From Silene latifolia (lineage: Eukaryota; Streptophyta; Magnoliopsida; Caryophyllales; Caryophyllaceae): a stretch of DNA of 64,000 nt. Positions 10,815-22,367 of the stretch are shown one piece after another; the stretch's first letter is position 1, and each line of letters begins with the position of its first letter. The stretch is taken from the NCBI RefSeq assembly GCF_048544455.1, contig NC_133538.1, forward strand, positions 454,659,311-454,723,310, in the 5' to 3' direction. The position numbers and the translations under genes are program-made. The notes under the pieces are model-generated. The model was given only the letters and a program-made list of their open reading frames with translations, was not told the DNA's origin and made no database searches.

Positions 10815-11581
10815 GACGATTTTAGAACCTAAAACTAATTAACAAATGAACATTGGGTGTCTAACTAAAATGAACCCGGGTAGGAGTTGTTTGGAGCTAC
10901 CGCAAAGGCTTGGGAGATGTTCTAAAGCCGCAATTTGGCCCTTACAACTTTAAGCCGGTCACTACGAGGCTTATTGGAAGTCGTTACATGTGTTATATAT
11001 GTTTCTTGTGTGAATGTTGGATGAATTGGAAGTTTTATGATTGCATGAGTATAGAGTATTGTGAATGATATGAGCATGATGAATGTTATTATATGGCTTT
11101 TGCATGTTTAGTAATATGAGTAAGGAAGATGATAGGTATACATGATGTTAGTGATGGGTTATAGCGTTTTATAGCATGATTCGGTCGAGCAGGGCAGGTA
11201 CTCAACCGAGTAGGGGATACTCGGCCATATAGCCAGGCACTAGAGCGAGTGTGGGTATGTGAGTTTTGGAAAGTAGCTACTTGTTATGACCAATCGGTCG
11301 AGAAAGTGGGGCGTACTTGACCGAGTACCTAGAGTACTAGACCGATTATGTTTTATGTGTTATCTGAGGTCAGCTACTGGAGTTGGATACTCGGCCGAGT
11401 AGTGTCAGTACTCGACTGAGTAGTCTGTACTCGACCGAGTACCCCCAGGTACTCGACCGAGTACCTCTTTGGCGGACGTGTTATTTATTTTGAGTCGTAG
11501 GCTATGTGCTTATGTTTATCTTGGTTATATCAGCTCAAAATATTGCCAAAGAGATCAGCCCCATACATTTAGGCATCTGAG
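10815..11581 (+). other. Gypsy-2 untranslated leader
   Basis: Non-coding leader aligned with that of Gypsy-1: AAAATGAACCCGG, then GCTACCGCAAAGGCTTGGGA near the start and TTTTGAGTCGTAGGCTATGT just before gag. The centre is a run of G/T-rich sequence without a supported frame. The palindrome array occupies its second half. Confidence 0.75.
11180..11463. repeat. Array of about eleven ACTCG-NN-CGAGT palindromes
   Basis: Same location relative to gag as the array at 1773-2036. Clean copies read ACTCGGCCGAGT, ACTCGACCGAGT (twice near the end) and ACTCGACTGAGT. Earlier copies are decayed (ATTCGGTCGAGC, ACTAGACCGATT). The spacers do not match those of Gypsy-1, so motif number and spacing vary between copies of the family. 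Confidence 0.83.
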
Positions 11582-12528
11582 ATGAGTCTGGAGGAAGTTT
11601 CCATAATGATTGAGCAGCAAGAAGTGCTCATGGAGGCACTTAAGAATATGGGAAAAGGGGAAGGGAAACTGGTAGATGCATCCCGGCTGAGCACCACCAT
11701 TTCTCGCTTCAATCCCACTACTTATGAGGGCACTTGTGAGCCAAAGCTGCTTGACAATTGGCATCGGGAGATGGAGAGTGTGCTAGAGGTAGTTATGTGC
11801 CCGGAAGAGATGATGGTAGAACAAGCTGCGTTTTACCTAAAGGATTATGCTGGGGTTTGGTGGCAAAACGAAAGGGAAGGGGATCGTGCATACTACAGGA
11901 ACCTGGGTCAACCTGCAATCCCATGGGCAGGGTTCCAGAGGGTTATAAGAGATCACTTTATTTCGGAGCACATTCTCCATAAGTTGAGAGCTGAGTATGA
12001 TTCCTTTTCTATGGCTGATGACATGATCGTCACAGAGTACTACCATCGATTTATCGAGCTGTCACGATATGCGGAGGACATGCAACTGATTCAATGGAGT
12101 TTGGCTCTTCGTTTTGAGAGAGGGTTAGCAGTGAAGATCATGGAAAGGCTACTGACTGGGTAATCACTGATCTGAAGGATTTCTATACAAGGGCAAGGCA
12201 GGCTGAGAGGCCAGTGGACATGGCCAAGGAGGATAAAGAAAAGAGAGTGGAAAAGAGAAAGGCTGAGAGTGAGGGTGGCAGTCAGTCAAGCCATAAGAGA
12301 AGCAATCATAATCAAGCTAGGACTTTTTCTGGGGGAGCTAGATATGGCGGGGGATCCCGTGCTTGGGGAAGAGGCGGCCAGAGTACTAGTGAGAACTCTA
12401 CTCTTTTTTGCTTCAACTGTTGTGGGACGGGCCACAACCGATTTGAGTGTACGAGCTCTGCAAGTGGAGGACGAGGTTTTTCGAGGTCATACGAAGGAAA
12501 CTATTTCATGCTCCAAGTCAGAGTTTAG
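11582..12528 (+). pseudogene. gag: Gypsy-2 gag, one frameshift
   Basis: Gag polyprotein remnant better preserved than in Gypsy-1. The first frame (11582-12163, 193 residues) carries NPTTYEGTCEPKLLDNWHRE, FYLKDYAGVWW, the FQRVIRDHFISEHI helix and YYHRFIELSRYAEDM, and ends in KIMERLLTG. A shift then leads to 12214-12528, with a Gly/Ser/Arg-rich linker and the zinc knuckle CFNCCGTGHNRFEC. All CCHC ligands are present, unlike Gypsy-1. The start aligns with an internal Met of the Gypsy-1 Gag, so the extreme N-terminus may differ. Confidence 0.87.
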
Positions 12529-13195
12529 CTAATAATAGGCCAGCTGGGTCGTGGGGTAATCAAGGAGGCTAGAGTAATAACAATGGCGGCTACAACCGCA
12601 ATTGGAGGGTCCTATCAGTGTGACTCATAATTCGGAGGCTAAGCCTACCACTTCAGCAACTACGATTCAGGGTGGAGGTCAGAAAAACAGCGGTACACTT
12701 TTTATAATGGGGAAGCTGGAAGCTGAGGATGATGCTCATGTGGTTACTAGTACATTCCTTGTTCATAACACGCCGTCTTTTGTTTTGTTTGATTCAGGGT
12801 AAACCCACTCGTTTGTGTGTAGGAGACATGCCTTAGCTATGGGTTTGAGAGAGTACGAGTTGGTAAAAGATAATTTGTTTATACCTTTGGGAGAGTCCGT
12901 GTCATGTACAAAGTTATATAAAGGGGTGTCTATCAATGTTGGGCAAGTGGACTTACCAGTCAATATATTAAAGTTTCCTTTGGAGGGGTTTGATATTATA
13001 GTCGAGATGGATTGGTTGGGTAAGTACGAGGCTATGATAGATTATCGGCAGAAGAGAGTGTCTTTAAAAGGGCCTAAGGGAACCAAAGTGTCATATAGCA
13101 GGTTTGTTTTAAATCCCAAGATGAAGTGGATCGCCGTGATGACTTTAAAGTCTTGTTTGAGAAAGAAGTGTCCCTTGAATCTTTGTCACGTGTGA
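12529..13195 (+). pseudogene. Gypsy-2 protease region, broken
   Basis: Aspartic protease remnant. The approach segment and active site are at 12602-12802, ending FVLFDSG with a stop codon directly after the catalytic triad. The following segment, from 12815, reads RRHALAMGLREYELV, then FDIIVEMDWLGKYEA (GMDW changed to EMDW) and SLKGPKGTKVSY. Both halves align with 3340-3720 of Gypsy-1, so the two elements are members of one family that decayed separately. Confidence 0.83.
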
Positions 13196-13518
13196 GATAC
13201 TCGGATGGAAAAGCCATCAGCAACAGATATACCAGTGGTTATTGAGTTCGTGGATGTTTTTCTGGATGAGATACCAGGGTTACCACCTTAAAGGGACATC
13301 GACTTTAGTGTTTAGCTTAAACCAGGGACGGGACCTATATCTAAGGCTTTGTACCGTATGGGACCTAAGGAGTTGGAGGAGTTGAAAAAGCAGCTGAATG
13401 AGTTGTTGGACAAGGGGTACATTCAACCTAGTGTATCGCCTTGGGGTGCACCAGTTTTGTTCGTGAAAAAGGAAGATGGTAGTGTGAGGCTATGCATCGA
13501 CTACAAAGAGTTAAACCA
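13196..13518 (+). pseudogene. Gypsy-2 reverse transcriptase, truncated
   Basis: Start of the RT domain: a linker with in-frame stops, then from 13349 [40 protein letters not shown] and YKELNH. Homology to Gypsy-1 (4010-4095) ends abruptly near 13518, where sequence matching the Athila-A interior at about 38640 takes over. The palm catalytic residues and all of RNase H and integrase are absent. The protein extension past 13518 is read-through into the other element. Confidence 0.88.
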
Positions 13519-13865
13519 TGTCTTCCCCCTGCATTTCAAAATTTTCGGGTTTATTATAAACCCCATCCAACATTCATTTCCTCATTCCTTCATTCAAAAC
13601 ACTACCCATAAACCCCATAACTCCAAAAGCCTCATCCTCTCCATTACAAAAACAAGATTCCTCAACAAGATTCACCAAAATCAAATAAAAACATCCTTTT
13701 AACAACAAATTAATCACTCCTCTTTCAACAACAATCAAAACCAAGCACAAAATCTTCAACCTTTGAGTCGATTTTTGAATTCATAAAGGCAAAGCCTTTC
13801 ATCTTTAAATCGATTTGGGTGCACTAGAAACTGAAGATTTTTCACTCTTTTTGGTTTATTCATCA
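13519..13865 (+). other. Athila-A (left copy) interior, upstream of ORF1
   Basis: Matches 38640-38985: GTCTTCCCC, CTGCA, then an A/C-rich stretch (TTCATTCAAAACACTACCCA) and GAGTCGATTTTTGAA. It is non-coding and marks the broken left end of this Athila copy. The breakpoint coincides with the last palindrome unit of the array seen at 38300-38655. Confidence 0.8.
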
Positions 13866-15423
13866 ATGGCAAAGACAAAGGGAGCAACAAAAGCAACAAA
13901 GGCACCAAAGGCAAAGGCACTCTCATCAAGACAAAAGAGTCTTCAAGCAAAGAAAGCATTGGCTATGGTGGTGGCTAGCCCAAACTTGGAGGTGCAACAA
14001 AAACAACCTCCCATGGAAGCAATAACATTTACTACTCCGGAAATTGCTCAACTTTCGAATTATGCGGAGGTAATTTTCATTTCAAAATCCCATAGGGACA
14101 CTTTTGCCATCCACCAAGTTTATTTGTGAAGATGCCTTAGATAAGTTGGGTGTCCTTGAGCAAACTAGAGCCTTCTTTAAAGCCATGGGATTGGAGAAAT
14201 TGTTTACAACAAAAGAATTGACATACCCCTCCCTTACCTTAGAATTTTTGAGTTCTTTGAAAGTTAACAAGGTTGAGACTATGGAAACCATCGAGTTTCG
14301 CCTAGCTAATGTTAGTAGGCGCATCTCCTTTGAGGAAATGGGTAAAGCTTTGGGTCTTAGTGATTCACCGAGTTATTTCAAGAATGTTGGCAAATATGAT
14401 CCCGAACCCCTTTAGGAGGCGATTTCCGGAAGGAAATTCGAGAGCTTTTATGCTAGTCGCGCTCTATTAGTCCACCATCCGGGCATTAGAGTGTGGCACA
14501 AGGTTGTAGGGAACACCATCATTGCAAGAAAAGACACCAACCATTTCACCAAACTCGATTTTGTTCTTCTTGAGTCGGCCTTAAACATTGGAAGAGAATT
14601 CACCAAGCCTTTCAACTCCCTAATACTTTTGGTGGATAGATGGCTAAACGTTGATTTTGGGAAGCAAGGCACTATCGTTATTGTGAATGGAGGTCTATTC
14701 ACTCTTTTGGCTAAATACTTTGATCCTAACTTCAACAAGGATAGCAAGTATGAGGCAAAGAAGGGTGGTCATCTCATTGATATTGATACTATGATAAACA
14801 AGTACAAGTGGGTCTCTCATAACCCTCTTGACACCAAGTATGGGTGGCTCACTAGTGAGGCTAGATCTTTTACTTTTCCTTCGAATATTTGTCGTTTAAG
14901 TGTCCACCGGACCAACTATCTCCTTCCCCTTTCAAAAGAGGCCGAATACATTATCCGACAACAAAAGGGTGTAATTGAAACGCCCTCCTCTTCCATTGTC
15001 ACACCACCCTATCCTTTCAAGTACCAAGAGTTCAAGCCCGAAGGTGTTGAAGCAAGCAAAGATTATATGACTCTTCTTATGCAAGAGATACACAAGAAAG
15101 CCTTCAAGGACCGGGAAGATGCTTACTTAGCCCAATATCCACCCCTCCTTCACTTAGCTAGGCAAGGACTACTTGACCCTTCATCTCCTTTGCCTAGTTG
15201 GGCGGATAGGAAAGTCTTCTTTTCGAGTACATCTAGGGGTGAGTTTCCGGGTGATAATGAGGTTGTCGGTGATGAAGAGGTTGATGATAACATTAATGAA
15301 GAAGCTAGTGAAGAAGGAGAAGAGGATGATGAGCAAGGTGAACAAGAAAGTTAAGAGGGAAGTGGTGATAAGTCCACTTCTAGTGAGGAAGATGATGATA
15401 GTGATGATATGATGGAAGATTAG
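13866..15423 (+). pseudogene. ATHILA ORF1-like protein, left copy, broken
   Basis: Resembles the ATHILA ORF-1 family of plant Ty3/gypsy elements (function unknown). The chosen start at 13866 (MAKTKGATKATKAPKAKAL, a Lys/Ala-rich N-terminus) is conserved in the right copy at 38986. The central domain runs LTLEFLSSLKV, FEEMGKALGLSDSPSYF, then RALLVHHPGIRVWHKVVGN, FNSLILLVDRWLN and GGHLIDIDTMINKYKW. The C-terminus is strongly acidic (Glu/Asp runs). Lesions: a frameshift near 14100, a stop at 14413 and a stop at 15352 shortly before the natural end at 15423. The region 14491-15354 stays open for 287 codons. Confidence 0.82.
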
Positions 15424-17439
15424 CAAACTATGGAGGCTCCTACCCTCTTGAGGTTTGTCTACTTCTCTCTTTGTTGTATTTTATTAATCTTGATCATTGT
15501 TTGAGTAGTCCTAGCACCATAAAGGACTAACACCTCGGCCCCATTGAGGTGTTCTCATTTTATTGTTCCCACCTTTTAAAAATCCAAAATGTCAAATTTA
15601 GTTTCATGCATTGCATATTGTGTGCATGAATTACACCCAACCTTAGGACATTAGCAATAATGTCTAACTCGGTTTAGGGAAGTACATACATACACAATGG
15701 GAGGTAATCTAAATTATCCTCTCCATCATAAACAAAAACCATGCATCATGTAGTGTAGATTAGTGTAGCTTGCATTTAGTGTAGAAATCATGCATCATGT
15801 TTGCATAATTTCCCATCATTTTAGCCATTGAGGACAATGCCCATATTAGTGTGGGGATGGGGAATTCTAACCTAACTTTTATTCAAAAAACCAAAAAAAT
15901 TGAAAAATATCGAAAAAACCATAAAATTTTGAAAATTGAAAAACCAAAAACAAGTTCTTTTCCTTTGTAGTGTAGTCATGTATATATTATTCTATATATT
16001 GTGTTTGTTCTATCCTTGTTCACATTAATCGACTACGCCACATCCGAGACATGAGGATATTGAAGACCGCATGGTATGATCTTTCCAATCCCCCTTTTCC
16101 TCTTTATGTTAATGACTATGTGGCTTTATTTTGATTGATGCGGTATAACAATGTGAACTTAGGACTTGCATTTAGTTTATATGTCATATTAGTTGGTAGA
16201 ATCACTTGCATTAGGATGTATATAATAGTTGCATCATGGCATTTAGTTGCATTTAGATGAAATATTTTGAAAAGTGCCTAATTGAGAACTTTGACAAGAG
16301 CAACTAAGCAATTACAAATACTTTTTCAACTTAAGACTTCGCCTACTAGAATGGTTGTAAAACACCCTAGATTGTGTCATACTAGTGTCTTTCGACCCAT
16401 GACCCAAGGCCTAGTCAAGGGTTTGCATGTGAGTCACCTTGATTGACCTTGTGGTACGGCAACCCAAAAATACTTTCTATCAATAAGTTTGAAGTGCTCA
16501 TTTCAAAGATTTTTTATGTGTAAACTTTTTATTGCCAAGGAAACCTCAAATGTTATGAAATGTTGAAATTATGAGAATTTTAGTTGTTTTGATGGAGGCG
16601 TACCACTTCGATGTGCTTTGGAGGGGGATCCATTAAATTGGGCCCCCACACGGTTGTGAATTCAACCGCCCAGAGACAGAGTTACTATCATCCCGAAAAG
16701 CTATTGTCTAGAGGTTAACCGGTTGCCTAATAAGCGATTGGCGAAATCAAAGGACATTATCACGGAAGGGACAAACCCCATCTCTAATTTTTGAAATGTG
16801 AAAGTTGAATGAGGTCAAATTTTGAATGCTAGTCATATCCACCCTTGTTTATAACGATTTGAGCATTTCATTCCCAAAAAGCCCTTTTGTCAAGCCACTT
16901 TGTCAAGCTTGGGACGATCCATGACCTTTACTTTTGTCGAGAACTCGAGACTTGTCATGTCATATGCTACTAGCATCATGGGGATCATCATTCCAAACCA
17001 TCCGATCACTCTTAACGAAAGTATTTGGAAATTGAGGACGAAAGTAGTCTAGTTTAACACCATTTGGAGGTGATTTAGTGCCATCCTCTTAGCCTTAGTA
17101 ATTTGTTGAACTAGTTTTTGTGACGGAATATATGCTCTTAAATTTGTTCTCTTTTAGTTGCCTCCGCCACTTGATGAGGAAGTGGCTATTCCTTTTGTAG
17201 ATGCATCCATTATTTGATTTTGTGTGCTTAATGTTTGGATGTGTCGCCATTGTGGCAAGACCCACCTTGCCTTGCAAGAAGGCATCCTACCTCATGGTTG
17301 TCTTGTTGTGATTTGAAGGGGCGGAGTGAGACCCGCTAATTGTTTCATGTCGGCTATGTTATTAGGTTAGTTTAAATAATGGTCCTAGTCTTTGTCACCT
17401 CTTTACTCGGGACGAGCAAAGGTTCGGTTTGGGGATATT
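15424..17439 (+). other. Athila-A (left copy) 3' non-coding region and polypurine tract
   Basis: About 2 kb without a supported gene. It contains the hallmark TTGAGGACAATGCCCATATT and a following GTGTGGGGATGGGG near 15828-15865. Next come an A-rich low-complexity block at 15885-15950 (repeated AAAAATTGAAAA) and, just before the LTR, a purine-rich tract ending GGTTTGGGGATATT (17421-17439). The central 16.3-17.0 kb differs from the right copy (41.4-42.1 kb), showing indel rearrangement. Confidence 0.75.
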
Positions 17440-17797
17440 TGATGTGACCATAATTAGCGCACATTTAGTCCCGGAATTAGCCTTGTTCCCATGCTTTTTA
17501 GTGCATATTTGGGTCATTTATTGTCTTTAGTTCTTTGTTTTGCATATTCTTTGAGGTTTTGTGTCCTTGGTAGGAAAGGAGTGCAAACTTTGCATTTTCA
17601 TGGCAAAATGAGACTAAATTGATTGAATCCAATGACCAAGCATCAAGGAGAGACAAGATTAGAAGGCCTTTGAACATATTATAGTAGTTGGGCAATGATG
17701 AGGAAAGATCCTTGCATCCCCAAGGAAGTCCCCAAGGATTTTATGAAGAAAAGGGGAGAAAAGGGGAGAAAAGAAGAAGAAACAAGGCTGAGCAGCA

Positions 17798-17970
17798 ATC
17801 CGTGCGGATTGACCTGAAGACACCCCTCCCCATGACCACAATCCGTGCGTCTTCCATCAAAGACGCCCGGGCAACAGCACCCAGAAGACGCCCGTCTTCT
17901 CCCAAAGACGCCCGGGCAGAGACACAGGAATCCGGCCGTCCCGTGCCTAAGACGCACGGATTCCAAGACA
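17798..17970. repeat. AAGACG/AATCCG palindrome cluster in Athila-A LTR
   Basis: Repeated inverted half-sites with a two-base centre: AATCCG-TG-CGGATT (about 17798), AAGACG-CC-CGTCTT (about 17894), and mixed units such as AATCCG-TG-CGTCTT and AAGACG-CA-CGGATT. They are in the U3 region, upstream of the TATA box. Confidence 0.8.
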
Positions 17971-18099
17971 GCGCAAATTCGTCTCTTCAAGCTTCAAGAA
18001 AGATGCCCTTCCTTCAGAAAATACCGGCGTTTCCCTAAGTAGGGACTTAATCGTCATTTAAGCCCTTAGTTAACCCTAATGCATCCACCTAATTTCCAC

Positions 18100-18109
18100 T
18101 ATAAATACC
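18100..18109 (+). promoter_or_regulatory. TATA box in Athila-A left LTR
   Basis: TATAAATACC lies within a conserved CCACTATAAATACC context, repeated at 43198 in the other LTR. About 130 bp downstream of the CG palindromes, it probably marks the U3/R promoter. Confidence 0.6.
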
Positions 18110-19159
18110 CCATTAGTCTAATTAGAAGAGCATGTTCTTCTTATCAATTCTTAGAGTAGTTAATATAAATCAAATCTCTCTTTAGTTTTGTAATCAACAA
18201 TTAATCAAGTTTTAATACAAGTTTTATTTCCTTAATCTCTCTTTTGTTCATCCTTTATTTTGGGTAATTGAAGATTATTTGGGTTATTATTGCGAGATTG
18301 ACAACCTCTCAATCAAGCATCAAGTACTTCTATTATTCTTTGCTTTATTATTGGAATCATTAGTAGGTATAATTCTCTTAATCCTTTTTAATTATTGCTA
18401 ATTACTTTCATTTGTTCATCATGTTTCACTTTGTTGGTATGATTGACAACCTTGCTAGCATGTTCAACATGATAATGAGTGAGTAGTTCCATAGCTAGGG
18501 TTAATGGGTAATTAGGGGAAACCAACATGGGGAATGATTCATGCTTAAATTAATATGCTTTCATAGTTTATTTGCTTGCTTGCTTTGATCTCAACTCATG
18601 CACATGTTATGTTTGATGAAATGCTAAGCCTATGAATCCTTGCATTTACAACCATCACTTATATTTTCAATGAGACTAGTAAGACATAAACCAACTCGAG
18701 TCTCATTAGACCATGCATGTTGTTGAGTAGGGAAGACTAAGTCGACTTGTAGGTGTTGTACAATCTAATCGATTCGGCTCCGGGACCCAAACTTTCCTAG
18801 GATTGTAAGATATAACCCAACTCAATCCATCACAACAATAATTGCTTGCTTATAATTTGAGAACATGTTTGTATGATCAATTCCCATGAATCCCCTATGA
18901 CCCCATGACACCCTAGTGCTTTTTATCAATTGTTTACAACCCTTTCAATTCATCTTGCTTGTTTACTTTCATTGCTATTTAGTTTAGTGATCTTCTACAT
19001 CAACCCAAATTTTGGCACCCCTAAGACACCACTAGTCTCAATAGAAATCTCATTTCAATTCCCGTCCCTTGGGATCCGACCTTTACTTGCCTCTTTACTA
19101 ATTGTAGAGTTGTTTGTGAAGCTATAAATTGTGTTTTGGTCTAGGTGCTTCCAACGACA

Positions 19160-20398
19160 ATTGTTCCGAAAAATAGAATACAGCAAGTTGAGGATGAAGT
19201 TGTGGAAGCTAGTGATAAAGAAGAAATTGTGCAAAACTCCAAGGATGGAGAACCATCAAAAGAAGAAATTTCAAAGAAAAATGAAGACAAGGTCAAGGAG
19301 AAGGAGCCCATTGTGATTAGACTTCCGTTTCCAAGTCGTCACTCCAAGCCCAAGTTTGATGACCATTTTGGAAAATTTATGGAAATTGTGAAGAATTTGG
19401 AAGTCTCAATTCCTTTCACGGAATTAATCAATCACGTGCCGGCCTATGCAAAATACAAGAAAGACATCCTCAGAATGAAGAAGTCGATCCGGAAACTTGA
19501 GACTATCGCCTTCACTAAGGTGAGTAGTGCAATACTTCAAGGGAGTTCACCTCCAAAACTCAAAAATCCGGGAAGCTTCTCAATACCGTGTACCATTGGC
19601 GACACCACGATCAACAAAGCCTTATGTGATCTAGGGGCTAGTGTGAGTGTTATGCCGTACTCGGTGAGTAAAAGGTTGGGGATGGGAGAGCTTAAATGCA
19701 CCAATATCACACTCCAAATGGCCGATAGATTGACGAAGACACCATTAGGGATATGGGAAGATGTTCCCGTAAGAATTGGGAAATTTTTCATCCCGGTGGA
19801 CTTTGTCATTGTTGACATGGAAGAAGACTCCAACATTCCAATCATTCTAGGAAGACCTTTCTTACACACCGCGGGTGCGGTGATTGATGTGAAGCATGGA
19901 GAGCTCACTCTAGAAGTAGGAGATGAGAGCATAACTTTCAAGGTTGACAAGACCATGAGAGCTCCCCGTTTGCATGAACCATGTTTTATGGTTGATCATT
20001 ATAGCCGGAAGGGTGATAGGAAGAAGTCGGAATTCCAATGGAAGAAGAAAATTGAAGATGCTCCATTCAAAGAGCAAGTGAATTGTAACAAAGAGAGTTT
20101 TAAAAGCTCACCAAAGTCGAGCAATGAAGAGGATGGCCTCATTAGCCAAGACAAGAAAATGGGAGAGTTGTCTCCATCAACTCAAGAGATCTTTAGTGAT
20201 CAAGTGGATGAAGTTTGTGGTCTTTGGGACGATGAGTTTGAAGGGATTTTCAATCCCTATATTGGTAATGCTATCGATCAAGACCGACAACAAGGGCAAA
20301 GGTATATTGAAGATATTTATCATGATAATGAACAAGCTTTTGATTACTTCTTCAAGGTGTTGAGCAACATCAACAACACCTTTGACATGCCCCCATGA
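19160..20398 (+). pseudogene. Athila-A Gag C-terminus and aspartic protease (5'-truncated)
   Basis: An open frame (417 codons counted from 19145) whose first few codons are LTR sequence. An acidic/Lys-rich segment is followed by PFPSRHSKPKFDDHFGKFME, IPFTELINHVPAYAKYKKDI and AILQGSSPPKLKNPGSFSIP. The retropepsin follows: ALCDLGASVSVMPYSV (active site DLGAS in place of DTGA/DSGA, normal for Athila) and then IPIILGRPFLHTAGAVID. This is the standard Gag-protease end of Athila polyproteins. The gag N-terminus and zinc knuckle are missing, and reverse transcriptase is absent downstream. Despite truncation the frame is uninterrupted, so this part has decayed little. Confidence 0.85.
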
Positions 20399-20570
20399 CA
20401 TCTCACTAAGGATGAGAGTTTAGTGGAGTCCTCCCTAAACCACCATTTGTAAATATTTCTAACTCCCTAACTCGCATTTTAATTCTTACATTGCATTTTT
20501 GTCATTCTTGGATTCTTATGCTTTGATCAAGATAATTATCATTTTTGAGAGAAGTGAGGGAGGGACTAAT
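20399..20570 (+). other. Athila-A interior between protease and Copia-1
   Basis: Non-coding sequence after the protease stop. The last 5 bp, CTAAT (20566-20570), are the left member of a near-perfect target duplication for Copia-1 (CTATT at 38128-38132). Confidence 0.6.
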
Positions 20571-21583
20571 TGTGGGATTTATCTGTATGCATCCCTTTAA
20601 TTTTAAGGATTATAACGAATTATAAGATGATGAATGCTAGTCATAAAACTAAATTACATAAACAAAATAGAGAATGAAGAAATCAACCTTTGGTCCTTGC
20701 AAAAACGGCCTAAGAAGAATATCGCAATGATATTCGCCTATTAGTTGCACCCAAGATGCTCCGAAAAATACCCCTCAAATTGCTAGAATGAGATCCCCAA
20801 TTTTCTGTAAAAAATTTAGGGTTTTGTGTGTGTGAAGATAGATGAGAGAGATGCTGAAAAATTAGGTTTTAGAAATGAGCTCCTTCTCACTTATTATATC
20901 CGAAATTAAGTGAGAATAAGGGGGAGATATTTCTTTTCCTATTTTTGGCTACCCTAACCGAAATAAGAGATCTCTTTCTCTTATTTTCTGTTTTTTATTT
21001 ACCTACCAAAAATAAGGAGATTAAATTTTCTTATTTTGGTAGTATACAAAAATGTATAAAATGTATAAATTGTCATTTAGTGAGGATCGATCCCATAACC
21101 TCTTGGTTTGAGTACCCTTACTATTACCACTATGACACATTCATCTTGTTAATTAAATATAACCGATTACATTTAATTACGAATTAACATATTAAGTCGT
21201 CCAAGCTAACATTACATACATTTAATTAAATATAACTTATTATATTCAATTTACGAATTGACAGTTAATTCGTCTCAACTAATATTATTTAATCGGCATT
21301 AAATAATCGTCTCATCAACACATTGACTAACTATTTAGTCATATAAGGCATCAATGTGATTACATTTCTATAACCACATCTCTCAAACACATCCTTTAGG
21401 TGTGACCTTTGGGGACCAGTTGATCACCGCCATCTGTATGATAATAACGTCAAACTTTCTAGCAAGCCAACCGTTATTAGGTAATCGTTAATCAACTGAT
21501 AAAATACGAAGTATACCCTTGTGAACCTATAAGAGATTTATAAATGTTATCACACTAATTTGTGGAGGACACAAGCTCCAACA
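20571..21583 (-). repeat. Copia-1 3' LTR
   Basis: Starts TGTGGGATTTATCTGTATGC and ends GGACACAAGCTCCAACA on the plus strand; the same length (1013 bp) as its partner. The segment 1-761 is an inverted relative. Confidence 0.92.
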
Positions 21584-21606
21584 AACTCCCACTTGTCCTC
21601 ACAAGT
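21584..21606 (-). other. Copia-1 polypurine tract
   Basis: On the minus strand the sequence reads GAGGACAAGTGGGAGTTT directly before the LTR. Copia-2 has GAGGACAAGTGGGAGAT in the same place. Confidence 0.8.
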
Positions 21607-22367
21607 GTATGTGCGATAACCGATTCTCATATCCTAAAATTTCTCCCACTCAATGTAAATCAATTTGCAAAATCTGTATTCACAAAGGTCGTATTTTACA
21701 AGCGATTTGCATTCAAGAGTGGTTTCCCCAACTAGAGAGTAACTTAACTGATAAACGAATCATCATTCCAGCATGACCATGCATTTCAGTTACAACTCCT
21801 TGAGTGGCCCTGAGCAATAACTATACCTGATAAAGGTTGGATATTTTCCTCAACTCGAATCCTGCAGATGTAAGCACGATGAAATGACCCGAGAAAAAAT
21901 CTACTTAGCCTCCGATTCGGCAGACGTGAGAAAGAAACCAAAGTCACCCAAAAATCGCCTTAATCTCAAGAGACAGTCGATAGTCAAAAGAATCGACTCT
22001 AGGAACACAATGGATGTCCTATCCACGACCTGGCACCGAATGTTTTTAAACATTTAGGACTCCATTATATTGTCACAAAAATTTGTCCTATGAGGTATCG
22101 TTATAATCTCGCATTTGTGATCGATCAGTCAACCGTTTGACTTATGGCTCGTTGAACCCACCCTCAATCGACTGCACAATATAATAGCCAGAGTTATCAG
22201 CTCTTGTAGGCGATTATGGACCAAAACAAAATATAATGTAATTCAGTTCACTTTGTGGCGTTTAAAGTTGTCAGTACAATCCACATGAAAAACAAAATAT
22301 TATAATAAAACGATGATGTTGGAAATAGTATATGAAAAAGATAATGTATCAAATTCATAATCAACTA
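21607..22367 (-). other. Copia-1 3' non-coding region
   Basis: About 760 bp between RNase H and the polypurine tract, without a supported frame. On the minus strand it contains a block (CAGGGCCACTCAAGGAGT and neighbours, near 21780-21850) that matches the Copia-2 3' region around 30100-30140, so the two families share 3' sequences. Confidence 0.7.

Larger units (their letters stand above)
17440..19159 (+). repeat. Athila-A LTR, left (1720 bp)
   Basis: Starts TGATGTGACC directly after the polypurine tract and ends CCAACGACA. The right copy is 42527-44258. It contains a TATA box at 18100 (TATAAATACC) and a CG-rich palindrome cluster at 17798-17970. No tRNA-complementary primer site follows its right end; the Athila gag-protease frame begins almost at once, so the leader and most of gag have been deleted. 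The 116- and 65-codon frames inside the CG cluster are not supported as genes. Confidence 0.82.

Noticed and set aside
17688..18042. Two overlapping plus-strand frames and a minus-strand frame in the Athila-A LTR
   Set aside because: They are open only because of the CG-rich palindrome cluster; no domain, and matching frames in the other LTR do not keep the same protein.
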